From: an uncultured Bacilli bacterium
Lineage (GTDB): Bacteria; Bacillota_I; Bacilli_A; RF39; UBA660
Assembly (NCBI GenBank): GCA_910587065.1
Contig: CAJUMA010000005.1
Location: 1 to 64,000, forward strand
Direction: 5' to 3'
DNA length: 64,000 bases
Shown one piece after another: positions 16,032 through 25,399 of this stretch. The notes beneath the pieces were generated by a model, which did no database searches, had not been told where the DNA came from, and saw nothing but the letters and a program-made list of their open reading frames with translations. A program made the translations under genes and the position numbers. Numbering within the stretch: position 1 is the stretch's first letter; each line of letters opens with the position of its first letter.

Positions 16032-16128
16032 AGTGCATATTCTTAACTTGTACTGTAGAATATTTAGAAGAAGATTTTATACAATATATTGAAGATGTAA
16101 TATTAAGATAAAAACATAAAAAAAGTAA

Positions 16129-16323
16129 TTAGTCGGAACCAATTACGCTTATTAAATAAAGTGCTAAAGGAACAAGAAATGATGAAAGCATTGCAATAAA
16201 CATAACCCATACAAATATTTTAGTTCCAATGGAAGTATTATCACTTTTTTTCTTCTTTTTCTTTTTATTTGATTGTTTTATACGAATATCTCCAACCACT
16301 TCGTAGTCTTTTTCATTTTTCAT
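16129..16323 (-). CDS. Small single-pass membrane protein (DUF4044-like)
   Basis: 64 aa. A charged N-terminus with a poly-Lys run (residues 20-26) precedes one membrane helix (about 34-60: IFVWVMFIAMLSSFLVPLAL). The KIFVWVMF pattern resembles the short DUF4044 proteins of Bacilli, a tentative match. SD AGGTGAT is 5 bases upstream of the ATG at 16323. It lies on the minus strand between frr and the SpoIIM-like gene, which diverges from it. Confidence 0.55.
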   Translation of the reverse strand: MKNEKDYEVVGDIRIKQSNKKKKKKKSDNTSIGTKIFVWVMFIAMLSSFLVPLALYLISVIGSD

Positions 16324-16399
16324 GCATTATCACCTGTAAACATTATATAATAATTAGAATAATTTTTAAAGTATTAAATAATATTAAATAGGTGAAATC

Positions 16400-16945
16400 A
16401 TGAAAAAGAATAAGAATGTAGCACTATTTATAGGATTAATTGTCTTAATTGCAGTAATAACAGGTTTTATATATGGAATTAATAGAAATATTGATGCAAC
16501 GAACTTTTTAGAAAGCTTAAATACTCACAATAATTTGTTTTTGCATCATTCATTACTAATAGTTATAATTTTAATCTCAACACTTGCTTTAATAAATATG
16601 GTAAGCGAAACAGTAATATTTAGTATAGAAGGCCTAACATCAGGTTTTCTCATTGGCGTTCTCTTTAAAAGCTATAAATTAAATGGCTTATTTATGGGAA
16701 TCCTTGTAACAATAGTCAATAAACTAATATTCCTAATACTCATTAGCTATCTTTTTATGATAAGTATTAATTATATAAAAAAGATAATAAAGAACTTACT
16801 TGGTATAAAAAATGATTATATAAGAGTTTTGATAAAACCCTTATTAAAGAGATTTGCTTTAATTCTTGTCATAAGTTTAATAAATGACACAATTATTTAT
16901 TTTTTTGGTAATATGTTGTTAAAAAACTTTGTAAATATGCTATAA
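16400..16945 (+). CDS. Membrane protein, SpoIIM/DUF95-like (tentative)
   Basis: 181 aa, five or so hydrophobic segments. The order of NNLF, a long membrane pair and a glycine-bearing loop (EGLTSGFLIGVLFKSYKLNG) resembles SpoIIM, a subunit of the peptidoglycan-degrading DMP machine of engulfment. The match is by pattern only; SpoIID and SpoIIP are not in the window. SD AGGTGA precedes the ATG. The 3' end overlaps the mnmA promoter. Confidence 0.45.
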   Translation: MKKNKNVALFIGLIVLIAVITGFIYGINRNIDATNFLESLNTHNNLFLHHSLLIVIILISTLALINMVSETVIFSIEGLTSGFLIGVLFKSYKLNGLFMGILVTIVNKLIFLILISYLFMISINYIKKIIKNLLGIKNDYIRVLIKPLLKRFALILVISLINDTIIYFFGNMLLKNFVNML

Positions 16946-16970
16946 TATTAAAAAGTTAGTGGGTGGTTAT

Positions 16971-18080
16971 GTGACTAAAAAAGTAGTAATTGGAATGTCT
17001 GGTGGAGTCGATTCTTCAGTTGCAGCCTATTTACTTCAAAAACAAGGATATGAAGTTATTGGACTATTTATGCGTAATTGGGATTCCATGATTAATAATG
17101 ACATAGAAGGAAATCCTAATATTGGGGCTAATATTTGCCCACAAGAAGAAGACTATAATGATGCTTTAGCTGTTTGTAATCATTTAGGAATTCCCCTTCA
17201 TAGAATAGATTTTATTAAAGAATACTGGGATAATGTATTCACTTACTTTTTAGAGGAATTAAAATTAGGTCGTACACCAAATCCTGATCTTATGTGTAAT
17301 AAGTATATAAAGTTTGATTCTTTCGTAAAAGAGGCAAGAAAACTTGGTGCAGATTACATTGCTACAGGTCATTATGCTAGAATTGAAGGCTGTAAATTAT
17401 ATCGTGCAAAGGATTTAAATAAAGATCAAAGTTATTTTTTGGCTCAAGTAGCACCACATCAACTAAAAGATGTATTATTCCCAATTGGCGATTTAATTAA
17501 ACCAGAGGTAAGACAAATAGCTGAGGACATAAATATTCCAACAGCAAGAAAAAAAGATTCGACGGGAATATGTTTTATTGGTGAAAGAAATTATCAAAAA
17601 TTTGTTCAAAATTATCTAAAACCTAATCCAGGTAAAATAATAAATATCGATACAAAGGAAGAAATTGGCAAACATGAAGGGTTAATGAATTATACAATCG
17701 GTCAAAGAAGAAATGTTGGCGTTTCTGGTTTTGCACTAAAGCATTTTGTCGTCGGCAAAAATGTTTCTAAAAATGAACTTTATATTGCTTTTGGTGAAGA
17801 TCCTGAAACTTTATATTCAGATGAGTGTATAGTTGATAATATAAATTTTATTTCACCCAACCATCCAACATTCTGTACAGCAAAGTTTAGATATAGAGGC
17901 CCCGACCATGAAGTAATGCTAGAATATTTAGAGAATGACATGATTTCTGTAAAATATCCTAAAAAAGTAAAAGCAGTGACTCCCGGACAAGCTTGTGTTT
18001 TTTACTTAGGTGAACAGTGTCTAGGCAGTGGTATTATTAAAGAAGTTCGAAAAAATGGCGAGAAATTATGGTATTTATAG
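16971..18080 (+). CDS. mnmA: tRNA-specific 2-thiouridylase
   Basis: 369 aa. Makes s2U34 in tRNA Lys/Glu/Gln. PP-loop GMSGGVDSSVAA near the N-terminus; catalytic Cys in PDLMCNKYIKF and the second Cys in DSTGICFIGERNY; both thiolation cysteines are present. GTG at 16971 is preferred because GGTGG is 4-5 bases upstream; the GTG at 16959 would leave no SD. The promoter TGCTATAAT (16938-16946) lies in the end of the previous gene. Confidence 0.95.
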   Translation: MTKKVVIGMSGGVDSSVAAYLLQKQGYEVIGLFMRNWDSMINNDIEGNPNIGANICPQEEDYNDALAVCNHLGIPLHRIDFIKEYWDNVFTYFLEELKLGRTPNPDLMCNKYIKFDSFVKEARKLGADYIATGHYARIEGCKLYRAKDLNKDQSYFLAQVAPHQLKDVLFPIGDLIKPEVRQIAEDINIPTARKKDSTGICFIGERNYQKFVQNYLKPNPGKIINIDTKEEIGKHEGLMNYTIGQRRNVGVSGFALKHFVVGKNVSKNELYIAFGEDPETLYSDECIVDNINFISPNHPTFCTAKFRYRGPDHEVMLEYLENDMISVKYPKKVKAVTPGQACVFYLGEQCLGSGIIKEVRKNGEKLWYL

Positions 18081-18081
18081 A

Positions 18082-18109
18082 AAAAAACAGTAGAAAATGC
18101 TGTTTTTTT
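18082..18109 (+). terminator. Terminator of mnmA
   Basis: AAAAAACAG and CTGTTTTTTT with a 9-base loop directly after the stop codon. Confidence 0.75.
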
Positions 18110-18189
18110 AAATTTTTTTAAAAAAATATGCAAAAAAATAAAGTAAAATAAGAGGTAAGCGGTAATAAGTATATATAGAGGGTGATTTA

Positions 18190-19926
18190 GTGGCAGTTCT
18201 TGATAATGGTGAAATCAATCGAATACAACAAACAGCTAATATCGTTGAAATAATAAGTTCATACATCACACTTGAAAAAAAAGGAAAAAATTATTTTGGA
18301 ATGTGCCCATTTCATGATGATCACAATCCTTCTATGAGTGTCAGTGAGGAAAAGGGGTTATTTACCTGTTTTGTATGTCATAAGACAGGGAATGTTTTCT
18401 CCTTCGTTCAAGATTATGAAAATATTTCTTTTATTGAAGCTGTTAAAATTGTTGCAAACAAAGTTGGAATAGAAATTGAAACAGGATACAAAGAAACAAG
18501 TAAATACTCAAAACATTATGAAGCTGTAGACTTGGCTTTAAAATTTTATCAAAACAATTTAAAAAGTCGAGATGGAACTAAAGCCCACGAATATTTAAAA
18601 AAGCGTGGTATTACAGATGAAATAATTGAAGAATTTAATATAGGTTATGCATCCAATAACTATGATACTATAACCAAACTATTAACTAATAAAGGCTATG
18701 ATGAAGAAATACTAATTGATGCAGGTTTATCAGTAAGAGGGCAGACCTTATATGATTTATTTAGGAACCGTATCACTTTCCCAATACATAATCCCAACGG
18801 AAAGCCTGTTGGCTTTTCCGCACGTATATATGAGGATGTAAAAGAAGCAAAATATATTAATACTAAAGAAACCCCAATATTTAAAAAAGGAAAGATTTTA
18901 TTTAATTACCATCGCGCTCAAAACGAAGCGAGGAGAGTAAAAAGTCTAATTGTTGTTGAAGGGCAAATGGATGCAATAAGGATATATGCATCAGGCATAA
19001 AAAATGTTGTTGCAACAATGGGTACTGCTTTAACTGGTGACCATATAAAGTTATTAAAAAAATTAAATGTTCCAATAATACTGTGTATGGATAATGATGA
19101 AGCCGGCGAAAAAGCCACTATTCAAAACGGAGAAGCCTTGTCTAAATCGGCTGTCGATTTAAGAATATTAAGATTAAGTGGAGCAAAAGACCCAGATGAA
19201 TATATCCTAAAGCACTCTAAGGAAGAGTTTCTAGATGCAATCAATAATGCCATTACTTATTTTGATTTTAAGTTAAATTACTATAAAAAAGATAAAAATT
19301 TAAATAAAGTAGAAGATGTTTCAAAATACATTAATCAGGTTGTAAAAGAACTGAATAAAAGTAATGATCCAATCCTAATAGATTTAACAGTTAATGACTT
19401 GGCTGCAAATTATGGTATTGATAAAAATGTTTTGCTTAATCAAATAATCAAAATTGAAGCACCAAAAGTCGAAAAAATCGCGGTAAGAAAAGAAAAAAAA
19501 CTATCAAAAAATCAAAAATTATCGAGTATACTTTTATATTATATGATGAATGATATCAAATATATAAAGTTATATGAGCAAGAACTTAGTTTTATTCCTG
19601 ATGAAGAATATTTGGAAATCGCGAATGATATACTTGCATTTTACTTAAAATACAATTATATTAGTATAGCAGATTTTATTTCTTATGAAATAAGCAAAGA
19701 TAACTATGAACAAGTCCTGAGCATTGTAGATAACAACATAAAAATTGAATTAAAAGATGCTGACTATGTAGGTATAGTTAATAAAATTAAAAACTGGATA
19801 TGTGAAGACAAAATAGAAGAATTAAAAGAAAAACAAAAAAATATTTCAGATATTAATGAAAAACTTAATATAGCAAATGAAATTGCGAAAATGAAGAAGA
19901 GGATGTGTCAAAATGAAGAAAGTTAA
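18190..19926 (+). CDS. dnaG: DNA primase
   Basis: 578 aa, GTG start with SD GAGGGTGAT. N-terminal CHC2 zinc finger: CPFH (Cys39, His42) and CFVC (Cys60, Cys63). TOPRIM domain from about residue 250: VVEGQMDAIRIY and ILCMDNDEAGEKA (acidic metal ligands). The C-terminal helicase-interaction part is variable, as expected. It overlaps rpoD by 14 bases, the ancient dnaG-rpoD macromolecular synthesis arrangement (no rpsU here; rpsU is at 32609). Confidence 0.96.
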   Translation: MAVLDNGEINRIQQTANIVEIISSYITLEKKGKNYFGMCPFHDDHNPSMSVSEEKGLFTCFVCHKTGNVFSFVQDYENISFIEAVKIVANKVGIEIETGYKETSKYSKHYEAVDLALKFYQNNLKSRDGTKAHEYLKKRGITDEIIEEFNIGYASNNYDTITKLLTNKGYDEEILIDAGLSVRGQTLYDLFRNRITFPIHNPNGKPVGFSARIYEDVKEAKYINTKETPIFKKGKILFNYHRAQNEARRVKSLIVVEGQMDAIRIYASGIKNVVATMGTALTGDHIKLLKKLNVPIILCMDNDEAGEKATIQNGEALSKSAVDLRILRLSGAKDPDEYILKHSKEEFLDAINNAITYFDFKLNYYKKDKNLNKVEDVSKYINQVVKELNKSNDPILIDLTVNDLAANYGIDKNVLLNQIIKIEAPKVEKIAVRKEKKLSKNQKLSSILLYYMMNDIKYIKLYEQELSFIPDEEYLEIANDILAFYLKYNYISIADFISYEISKDNYEQVLSIVDNNIKIELKDADYVGIVNKIKNWICEDKIEELKEKQKNISDINEKLNIANEIAKMKKRMCQNEES

Positions 19927-21010
19927 TGAAATTAAAACTTTTGATGAAAGAAAACAAGAATTAATTGAAATAGGGCAAAAGAAAGGTTACATAACATTCG
20001 AGGAATTAGCAAATGCCTTAAAAGGCTTAGATATGGATGCTGATTCACTTGATCAATTATATAACACATTTATTGAATTAGGCATAAGTGTTATAACTGA
20101 GGAAGATGAAGCATCAGGTGGAGCTAAAAAAGAAGAGGAAGTAGTAGTACTTAATGATGAGGATCTTACAAAAGATGTAAACATTAATGATCCAGTGCGT
20201 ATGTACTTAAAAGAAATTGGTCGTATTTCATTACTTTCTACTGAAGAAGAAATGGATTTATCAATTCGTGTTGCCAATGGTGAAGAAGAAGCAAGAAATA
20301 TTTTAGCAGAATCAAATTTACGTTTAGTTGTATCAATTGCTAAAAGGTACGTAGGTCGTGGTTTACTATTTCTTGATTTAATTCAAGAAGGAAATATTGG
20401 GCTTATGAAAGCTGTAGAAAAATTCGATTTTGGTAAAGGTTATAAGTTCTCAACATACGCTACATGGTGGATTCGCCAAGCTATTACTCGTGCTTTAGCA
20501 GATCAAGCTAGAACTATTCGTGTACCTGTTCATATGGTTGAAACAATTAATAAAATGGCACGTATTCAAAGACAAATGACTCTTGAACTAAATCGTGAAC
20601 CAAGTGAAGAAGAACTAGCTAAGAAAATGGGTATCTCTGTAGAAAAGGTTCGTGAAGTAATAAAAATTAGTCAAGACCCAGTCTCTCTTGAAACGCCAAT
20701 TGGTGAAGAGGATGACTCGCATTTAGGGGACTTTATAAAAGATGAATCTTCTTTATCACCTGAAGAATATGCAACAAATGAAATATTAAAAGAAGAGATA
20801 AAAGCGGTTCTATCAACTCTACAACCAAGAGAACAACAAGTATTAGAGTTAAGATTTGGACTTATTGATGGCACAAGTTATACACTAGAAGAAGTTGGTA
20901 AACGTTTTAATGTTACACGTGAAAGAATAAGACAAATAGAAGCAAAAGCATTAAGAAAACTAAGACATCCTTCTCGTGCTAAAAAATTAAAAGATTTTAT
21001 GACAGAGTAA
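19913..21010 (+). CDS. rpoD: Primary sigma factor SigA/RpoD
   Basis: 365 aa. Short region 1.1 with an acidic segment, region 1.2 (NDPVRMYLKEIG), region 2 (GRGLLFLDLIQEGNIGLM, FSTYATWWIRQAITRA) that reads the -10, region 3, and region 4 with the helix-turn-helix YTLEEVGKRFNVTRERIRQI for the -35. The SD GAGGATG lies inside dnaG, so translation is coupled. The many extended -10 promoters in this window fit recognition by region 3.0 of this factor (inference). Confidence 0.97.
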   Translation: MKKVNEIKTFDERKQELIEIGQKKGYITFEELANALKGLDMDADSLDQLYNTFIELGISVITEEDEASGGAKKEEEVVVLNDEDLTKDVNINDPVRMYLKEIGRISLLSTEEEMDLSIRVANGEEEARNILAESNLRLVVSIAKRYVGRGLLFLDLIQEGNIGLMKAVEKFDFGKGYKFSTYATWWIRQAITRALADQARTIRVPVHMVETINKMARIQRQMTLELNREPSEEELAKKMGISVEKVREVIKISQDPVSLETPIGEEDDSHLGDFIKDESSLSPEEYATNEILKEEIKAVLSTLQPREQQVLELRFGLIDGTSYTLEEVGKRFNVTRERIRQIEAKALRKLRHPSRAKKLKDFMTE

Positions 21011-21035
21011 AACAAGGAATCACCTTGTTTTTTTT
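21008..21035 (+). terminator. Terminator of dnaG-rpoD
   Basis: AAAACAAGG and CCTTGTTTT with loop AATCA, followed by a T-run. Confidence 0.9.
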
Positions 21036-21075
21036 CTGATTCACTGCTATAATTATTTTACGATAGGGTGATTAA

Positions 21076-21903
21076 GTGGAAAGAATATTAAAAAAAGTTT
21101 TATATATCATTACGGCATTTACTTTAGTGTTTATATCCGATTATTTAGTAGTTAAACCATTATTAAAAAATAATCAAGATTTATCACTAAAGGAATCAGA
21201 ACTTAAAGCAACAATTTTAGAGAAAAAGTTAGAAAATCAATTAAATTTATACAGTAAATATAGTATTGATAATGTTAATGAATTAAATAAAAAATCTCAA
21301 GAATGGTATCAAGTTAATTTAAGAAGCGACATTGTAATTAAATTTCAATATTCAAACAAAGCAAGCAGTACATCTAAATTTAATTTAATTATTAATGATA
21401 CAAAAATCGAAAATGAAGAAGAGATATACGAATATGATAAATATAAAATAAATTTTTACCTATACAGTGATATTCTTGTAGTTGAACACAAAAAATCATA
21501 CAATCAAACATCATTCATTAAAATAATTGATATAACAACTAATGAAATAAAGGATTTTCCAACATTTCAAGAGTTTTACATTAACGATATAATAATAGAT
21601 GAGTATGGTCTTACAGCATCATACAGTCGCTTAACTTCAAAGTTAGACTACTATATAGAAAGCAAAGAAACTATGCTAACTCTTAGGGTAGGAAATGATT
21701 TTATATCGATGAATACATGTAACCGCTATACATGGCCAAAAGAGTTATCTAATCTTGAATGTGTGGCATTTGACTTGAATTATGTTTATCAAAATAATGC
21801 TATTGATTTTAGTAATACAGTAACAACTAATTCTAAAAAATTAAGCACTTTTTTAGAACCATATATCAAAGATTTTAATAATATTTGTAAAAATAGTAAT
21901 TAG
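21076..21903 (+). CDS. Membrane-anchored protein of unknown function, 275 aa
   Basis: GTG start with SD AGGGTGAT. One N-terminal membrane segment (about 8-28: VLYIITAFTLVFISDYLVV), then a coiled-coil-like stretch (about 38-75) and a mostly beta-type outside domain. Two cysteines near residues 215 and 226 (MNTCNRY, NLECVAFD) could form a disulfide. It may resemble RsiV/DUF3298-type extracellular domains, but I cannot confirm this. Monocistronic: promoter TGCTATAAT at about 21046 and its own terminator. Confidence 0.65.
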   Translation: MERILKKVLYIITAFTLVFISDYLVVKPLLKNNQDLSLKESELKATILEKKLENQLNLYSKYSIDNVNELNKKSQEWYQVNLRSDIVIKFQYSNKASSTSKFNLIINDTKIENEEEIYEYDKYKINFYLYSDILVVEHKKSYNQTSFIKIIDITTNEIKDFPTFQEFYINDIIIDEYGLTASYSRLTSKLDYYIESKETMLTLRVGNDFISMNTCNRYTWPKELSNLECVAFDLNYVYQNNAIDFSNTVTTNSKKLSTFLEPYIKDFNNICKNSN

Positions 21904-21925
21904 ATAAGTGAAAACTTATCTTTTA
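21902..21925 (+). terminator. Terminator after the 275-aa membrane protein
   Basis: AGATAAGT, loop GAAA, ACTTATCT, then TTTA: a perfect 8-bp stem starting within the stop codon. Confidence 0.85.
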
Positions 21926-21966
21926 TTATGGTATACTAAGCATATAAAAAGTTTGGATGTGTTAAC

Positions 21967-22623
21967 ATGATAAGTAAAAGATTAAAATCCTTAGCAAAGT
22001 ATCTAAATTATGATGACTTAGTTATCGATATTGGCTGTGATCATGCTCTTTTGGATATTTATTTGATAAACAATAATCTAATACCTAAAATTATTGTATC
22101 TGATATACATAAGTTAGCACTTGAAGCTGGGATTAATAATATCAAAAAAAGCAACCTTGAAGAAAAAATAGATGCACGTCTAGGAAATGGCCTTGAAGTG
22201 TTAGATAAAAAAGATAATATTGACACTGTCCTTATCTCTGGGATGGGAACGAGCACAATTCTATCGATACTTAACAACAATTATTTAACAAATATTAAAA
22301 AACTAGTACTACAGTCGAATAACAACCATGAAGAATTAAGAAAAAAGATTATTTTGTTTGGATTTTATATCGCTGATGAAGAATATTTTATCGATAACAA
22401 AAAAAACTATATAAATATAGTTTTTAAAAAGGGAAAGAAAAAATATACCAAAAATGAGTTAAAATATGGACCTTTTCTAATAAAAGATGTGTCTTATCTA
22501 AACTTTGAATTAAATAATTGCCTTAAAATAAAAGATTTAATTAAAAAGCCCAAACTAAAACAAAAAATAAGTTTGAATTTAGAAATAAAAAAATTGAATA
22601 AATACATAAAAAGGTGTGGATAA
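21967..22623 (+). CDS. trmK: tRNA (adenine22-N1)-methyltransferase
   Basis: 218 aa, TrmK/YqfN family. Rossmann methyltransferase with VIDIGCDHALLDIYL (SAM site) and LISGMGTSTILSIL, the family's conserved catalytic-region block. In B. subtilis trmK also follows sigA closely, which supports the call. The C-terminal coiled coil is Lys-rich. The next gene starts 2 bases after its stop. Confidence 0.9.
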   Translation: MISKRLKSLAKYLNYDDLVIDIGCDHALLDIYLINNNLIPKIIVSDIHKLALEAGINNIKKSNLEEKIDARLGNGLEVLDKKDNIDTVLISGMGTSTILSILNNNYLTNIKKLVLQSNNNHEELRKKIILFGFYIADEEYFIDNKKNYINIVFKKGKKKYTKNELKYGPFLIKDVSYLNFELNNCLKIKDLIKKPKLKQKISLNLEIKKLNKYIKRCG

Positions 22624-22624
22624 A

Positions 22625-23827
22625 ATGAAAGTAGCAGTTATAGGTGGTGGAGCATCAGGTGTTATAGCAGCTTTAAAAGCAAGTGAGCATGCTGATGTTA
22701 TTCTCATTGAAGGAAATAATAAAATCGGGAAAAAGATTCTAATTACAGGAAATGGTAAATGTAATTTTTGGAATAAAGTAATTGATACTACTAAATATAA
22801 TTCAAATAACTTAAGTTTTTTAAATGGCTTACTTGCTAGACAAGACGAGGTTTATAATTTTTTAACAAAAACTCTTGGTATAACACCAACTGAGAAAAAC
22901 GGTTATATCTATCCTCGCTCTAAAACAGCAAGTAGTATTTCTGAAGCCTTAAGCCGCGCACTAAATAATAGAAATGTTGATATTCTTTATAATCTTAAAG
23001 TTAAACATATAAAAATAAGTGATAATGCGATTATATTAAGTTTAAGTGATAATACAGAATTAAAAGTCGATAAAGTAATAGTTGCAACAGGAAGCAAAGC
23101 AGTAAGTAAAACTGGAAGTGATGGAAGTGGCTATGACTTACTAAAAGCTTTAGGTGTTAAAATCGTTCCTGTAACTCCCGCTTTAGTTCCTCTAAAAATA
23201 AGTGATGATGAAAAAAAACTGTGGTCAGGTGTAAGATGTGATGCAAAATTAACTATAATTAAGGATGATAAACAAACAAAAGAAGAAAGAGGCGAAATTC
23301 AATTAACAGATTATGGTATAAGTGGAATAGTGACATTTAATATCAGTAGCCTAGTCTCGAACTTATTGATTAATCACGATAAAATTAATATAAATATTGA
23401 TTTTATTCCTGAAATTGACAACTTAGAAAACTTTTTCGAAGAAAAAAATAGATACATGAATGCGCCCACTATAGAAGAATTATTAGAAACTATATTTAAT
23501 TACAAACTTCTTCAAGCTATTTTAAGAAGAGCAGACTTAAAAAAAGAGATGAAGTGGTCAAACTTAAATATAGAAGAAAAAGGGAAATTAATCAACGCTA
23601 TTAAGAATTTTCAAGTTGATGTGATTGGCACAGAAGATTATGACAAAGCACAAGTTTGCCGCGGTGGAGTTTCTCTTAGTGAAATAGATAACACTTTTTC
23701 TTTAAAAACAAACAAGAATATAAAAGTTATTGGGGAAATTTTAGATGTTGATGGTAAGTGTGGCGGTTATAACCTAGCTTTTGCTTTTATATCAGGCTAT
23801 ATTGCTGGAGATGAAATCAATGATTAG
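22625..23827 (+). CDS. HI0933/BaiN-family flavoprotein
   Basis: 400 aa. N-terminal dinucleotide fold GGGASGVIAALKA binds FAD; GKKILITGNGKCNF follows, and the C-terminal GGVSLSEIDNTF and GKCGGYNLAFAFISG blocks are typical of the HI0933-like family, whose roles are mostly unproven. ATG 22625 preferred over GTG 22616 because AAGGTG is 8 bases upstream and the trmK stop is at 22623. It overlaps the next flavoprotein gene by 8 bases. Confidence 0.88.
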   Translation: MKVAVIGGGASGVIAALKASEHADVILIEGNNKIGKKILITGNGKCNFWNKVIDTTKYNSNNLSFLNGLLARQDEVYNFLTKTLGITPTEKNGYIYPRSKTASSISEALSRALNNRNVDILYNLKVKHIKISDNAIILSLSDNTELKVDKVIVATGSKAVSKTGSDGSGYDLLKALGVKIVPVTPALVPLKISDDEKKLWSGVRCDAKLTIIKDDKQTKEERGEIQLTDYGISGIVTFNISSLVSNLLINHDKININIDFIPEIDNLENFFEEKNRYMNAPTIEELLETIFNYKLLQAILRRADLKKEMKWSNLNIEEKGKLINAIKNFQVDVIGTEDYDKAQVCRGGVSLSEIDNTFSLKTNKNIKVIGEILDVDGKCGGYNLAFAFISGYIAGDEIND

Positions 23828-25394
23828 AATAAAACAAATAAAAATAGATGCTCATAAAAAACAAGATGAAGAAATAAAGAAAAAAATAAGATTTAATCTT
23901 CACTTAGACAAGAATGAAAAACTTGAATACATTATAAAAAAGCAATCACTTGATGCTCGTGATAAAAAATGCATTTACTACGTTTATAATGTTGATGTAA
24001 CTGTTAAGAATGAAGATGCAATCCTAAAACGCAACAAAAATGCTTTAATAAGTAAGACACCTGTAGATGGTTATCAAAAAAAGACTACTAAGAATAAAAA
24101 TCAGAAAGTCGTTATTGTCGGATCAGGTCCTGCGGGCTTATTTGCCGCTCATACTTTAGTGGAAGCGGGCATAAAACCCATTATTGTAGAGCGTGGGGAA
24201 CAAATCGAAAAGAGAGTTAAAACAGTTCAGGAATTTTGGCAAACTAATAAACTAAATATAAATTCCAATGTTCAATTTGGGGAAGGCGGAGCAGGGACAT
24301 TTTCCGACGGAAAATTAAACACGTTAGTTAAAGATAAATATTTTTATGGCGAGCATGTTTTAAAAACGTTTGTAAGTTTTGGTGCACCAAAAGAAATACT
24401 ATATAGTTATAAACCTCACATTGGTACTGACGTCTTAAGAGAGGTTATTATAAATATGCGTAAACATTTGCTTAGCCTAGGGGCAGTCTTTTTGTATAAT
24501 AGCTGTATGACTGATTTAATTACTGAGAATGCTAAAATAAAAGGAATTATAATTAATAATTCTGAAAAAATAATGTGTGACAAACTAATTTTAGCAATCG
24601 GGCACAGTGCAAGGGACACATTTGAGTTACTTCATGAACGCGGACTTGTCATGGAAGCAAAACCCTTTGCCGTTGGGTTAAGAATTGAACACTTACAAGA
24701 TAAAATCAATGAAAGTCAATATGGCTCAATTTACAAAGATGATTTAGGCCCAGCTACGTATAAACTAACCTACCAAAGTACTAATGGACATGGAGTATAT
24801 TCTTTTTGTATGTGTCCAGGGGGTTATGTAGTTAACGCTTCTAGCGAGAATAATAGATTAGCAGTAAATGGGATGAGTTATTATAAAAGAGATTCTAAAA
24901 ATGCCAATAGTGCCCTCATAGTGACTGTTGATAAAAGAGATTATGGCAAAAATCTGTTTGATGGAGTAGAATTTCAAAAACAGCTTGAAGAAAAAGCTTA
25001 TAGCATTGGAAAGAAAAATATTCCAATTCAATTATTAAAAGACTATTATAATAATGTTCCGTCAACTAATCTAGGTAAAATAAAACCATGTATTAAAGGC
25101 AATTATGAGTTTGCCAATCTAAACGAGCTCTTACCAAAAGAATTAAATGGAGCCTTAAAAGAAGCCATATCATATTTTGCTACTAAAATAGAAGGATTTA
25201 ATGGTGATGATGCCATCCTTTCCGGTATTGAATCTCGCACTTCATCGCCAATAAAAATATTGCGTAATTCTAACTTTTCTAGTAATATAGAAGGGATTTA
25301 TCCAAGTGGTGAAGGGGCTGGCTATGCGGGTGGCATACAAACATCAGCAATTGATGGAATAAAAGTCGCTGAGGAAATAATTATCAGGGGGTAA
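23820..25394 (+). CDS. FAD-dependent dehydrogenase (COG2509-type)
   Basis: 524 aa from the ATG at 23820, chosen because the native N-terminus MIRIKQIKIDAHK is typical and GGAG precedes it. FAD site VVIVGSGPAGLFAAHTL near residue 97, NVQFGEGGAGTFSDGKLNT, and C-terminal GEGAGYAGGIQTSAIDG. The family is widespread in Firmicutes with unknown substrate. Paired with the preceding flavoprotein in one operon. Confidence 0.88.
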   Translation: MIRIKQIKIDAHKKQDEEIKKKIRFNLHLDKNEKLEYIIKKQSLDARDKKCIYYVYNVDVTVKNEDAILKRNKNALISKTPVDGYQKKTTKNKNQKVVIVGSGPAGLFAAHTLVEAGIKPIIVERGEQIEKRVKTVQEFWQTNKLNINSNVQFGEGGAGTFSDGKLNTLVKDKYFYGEHVLKTFVSFGAPKEILYSYKPHIGTDVLREVIINMRKHLLSLGAVFLYNSCMTDLITENAKIKGIIINNSEKIMCDKLILAIGHSARDTFELLHERGLVMEAKPFAVGLRIEHLQDKINESQYGSIYKDDLGPATYKLTYQSTNGHGVYSFCMCPGGYVVNASSENNRLAVNGMSYYKRDSKNANSALIVTVDKRDYGKNLFDGVEFQKQLEEKAYSIGKKNIPIQLLKDYYNNVPSTNLGKIKPCIKGNYEFANLNELLPKELNGALKEAISYFATKIEGFNGDDAILSGIESRTSSPIKILRNSNFSSNIEGIYPSGEGAGYAGGIQTSAIDGIKVAEEIIIRG

Positions 25395-25399
25395 TACTT

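Noticed and set aside
16035..16110. Short open stretch CTVEYLEEDFIQYIEDVILR after frr
   Set aside because: About 24 codons between stops, no start or SD; too short to support as a gene, at most a remnant.
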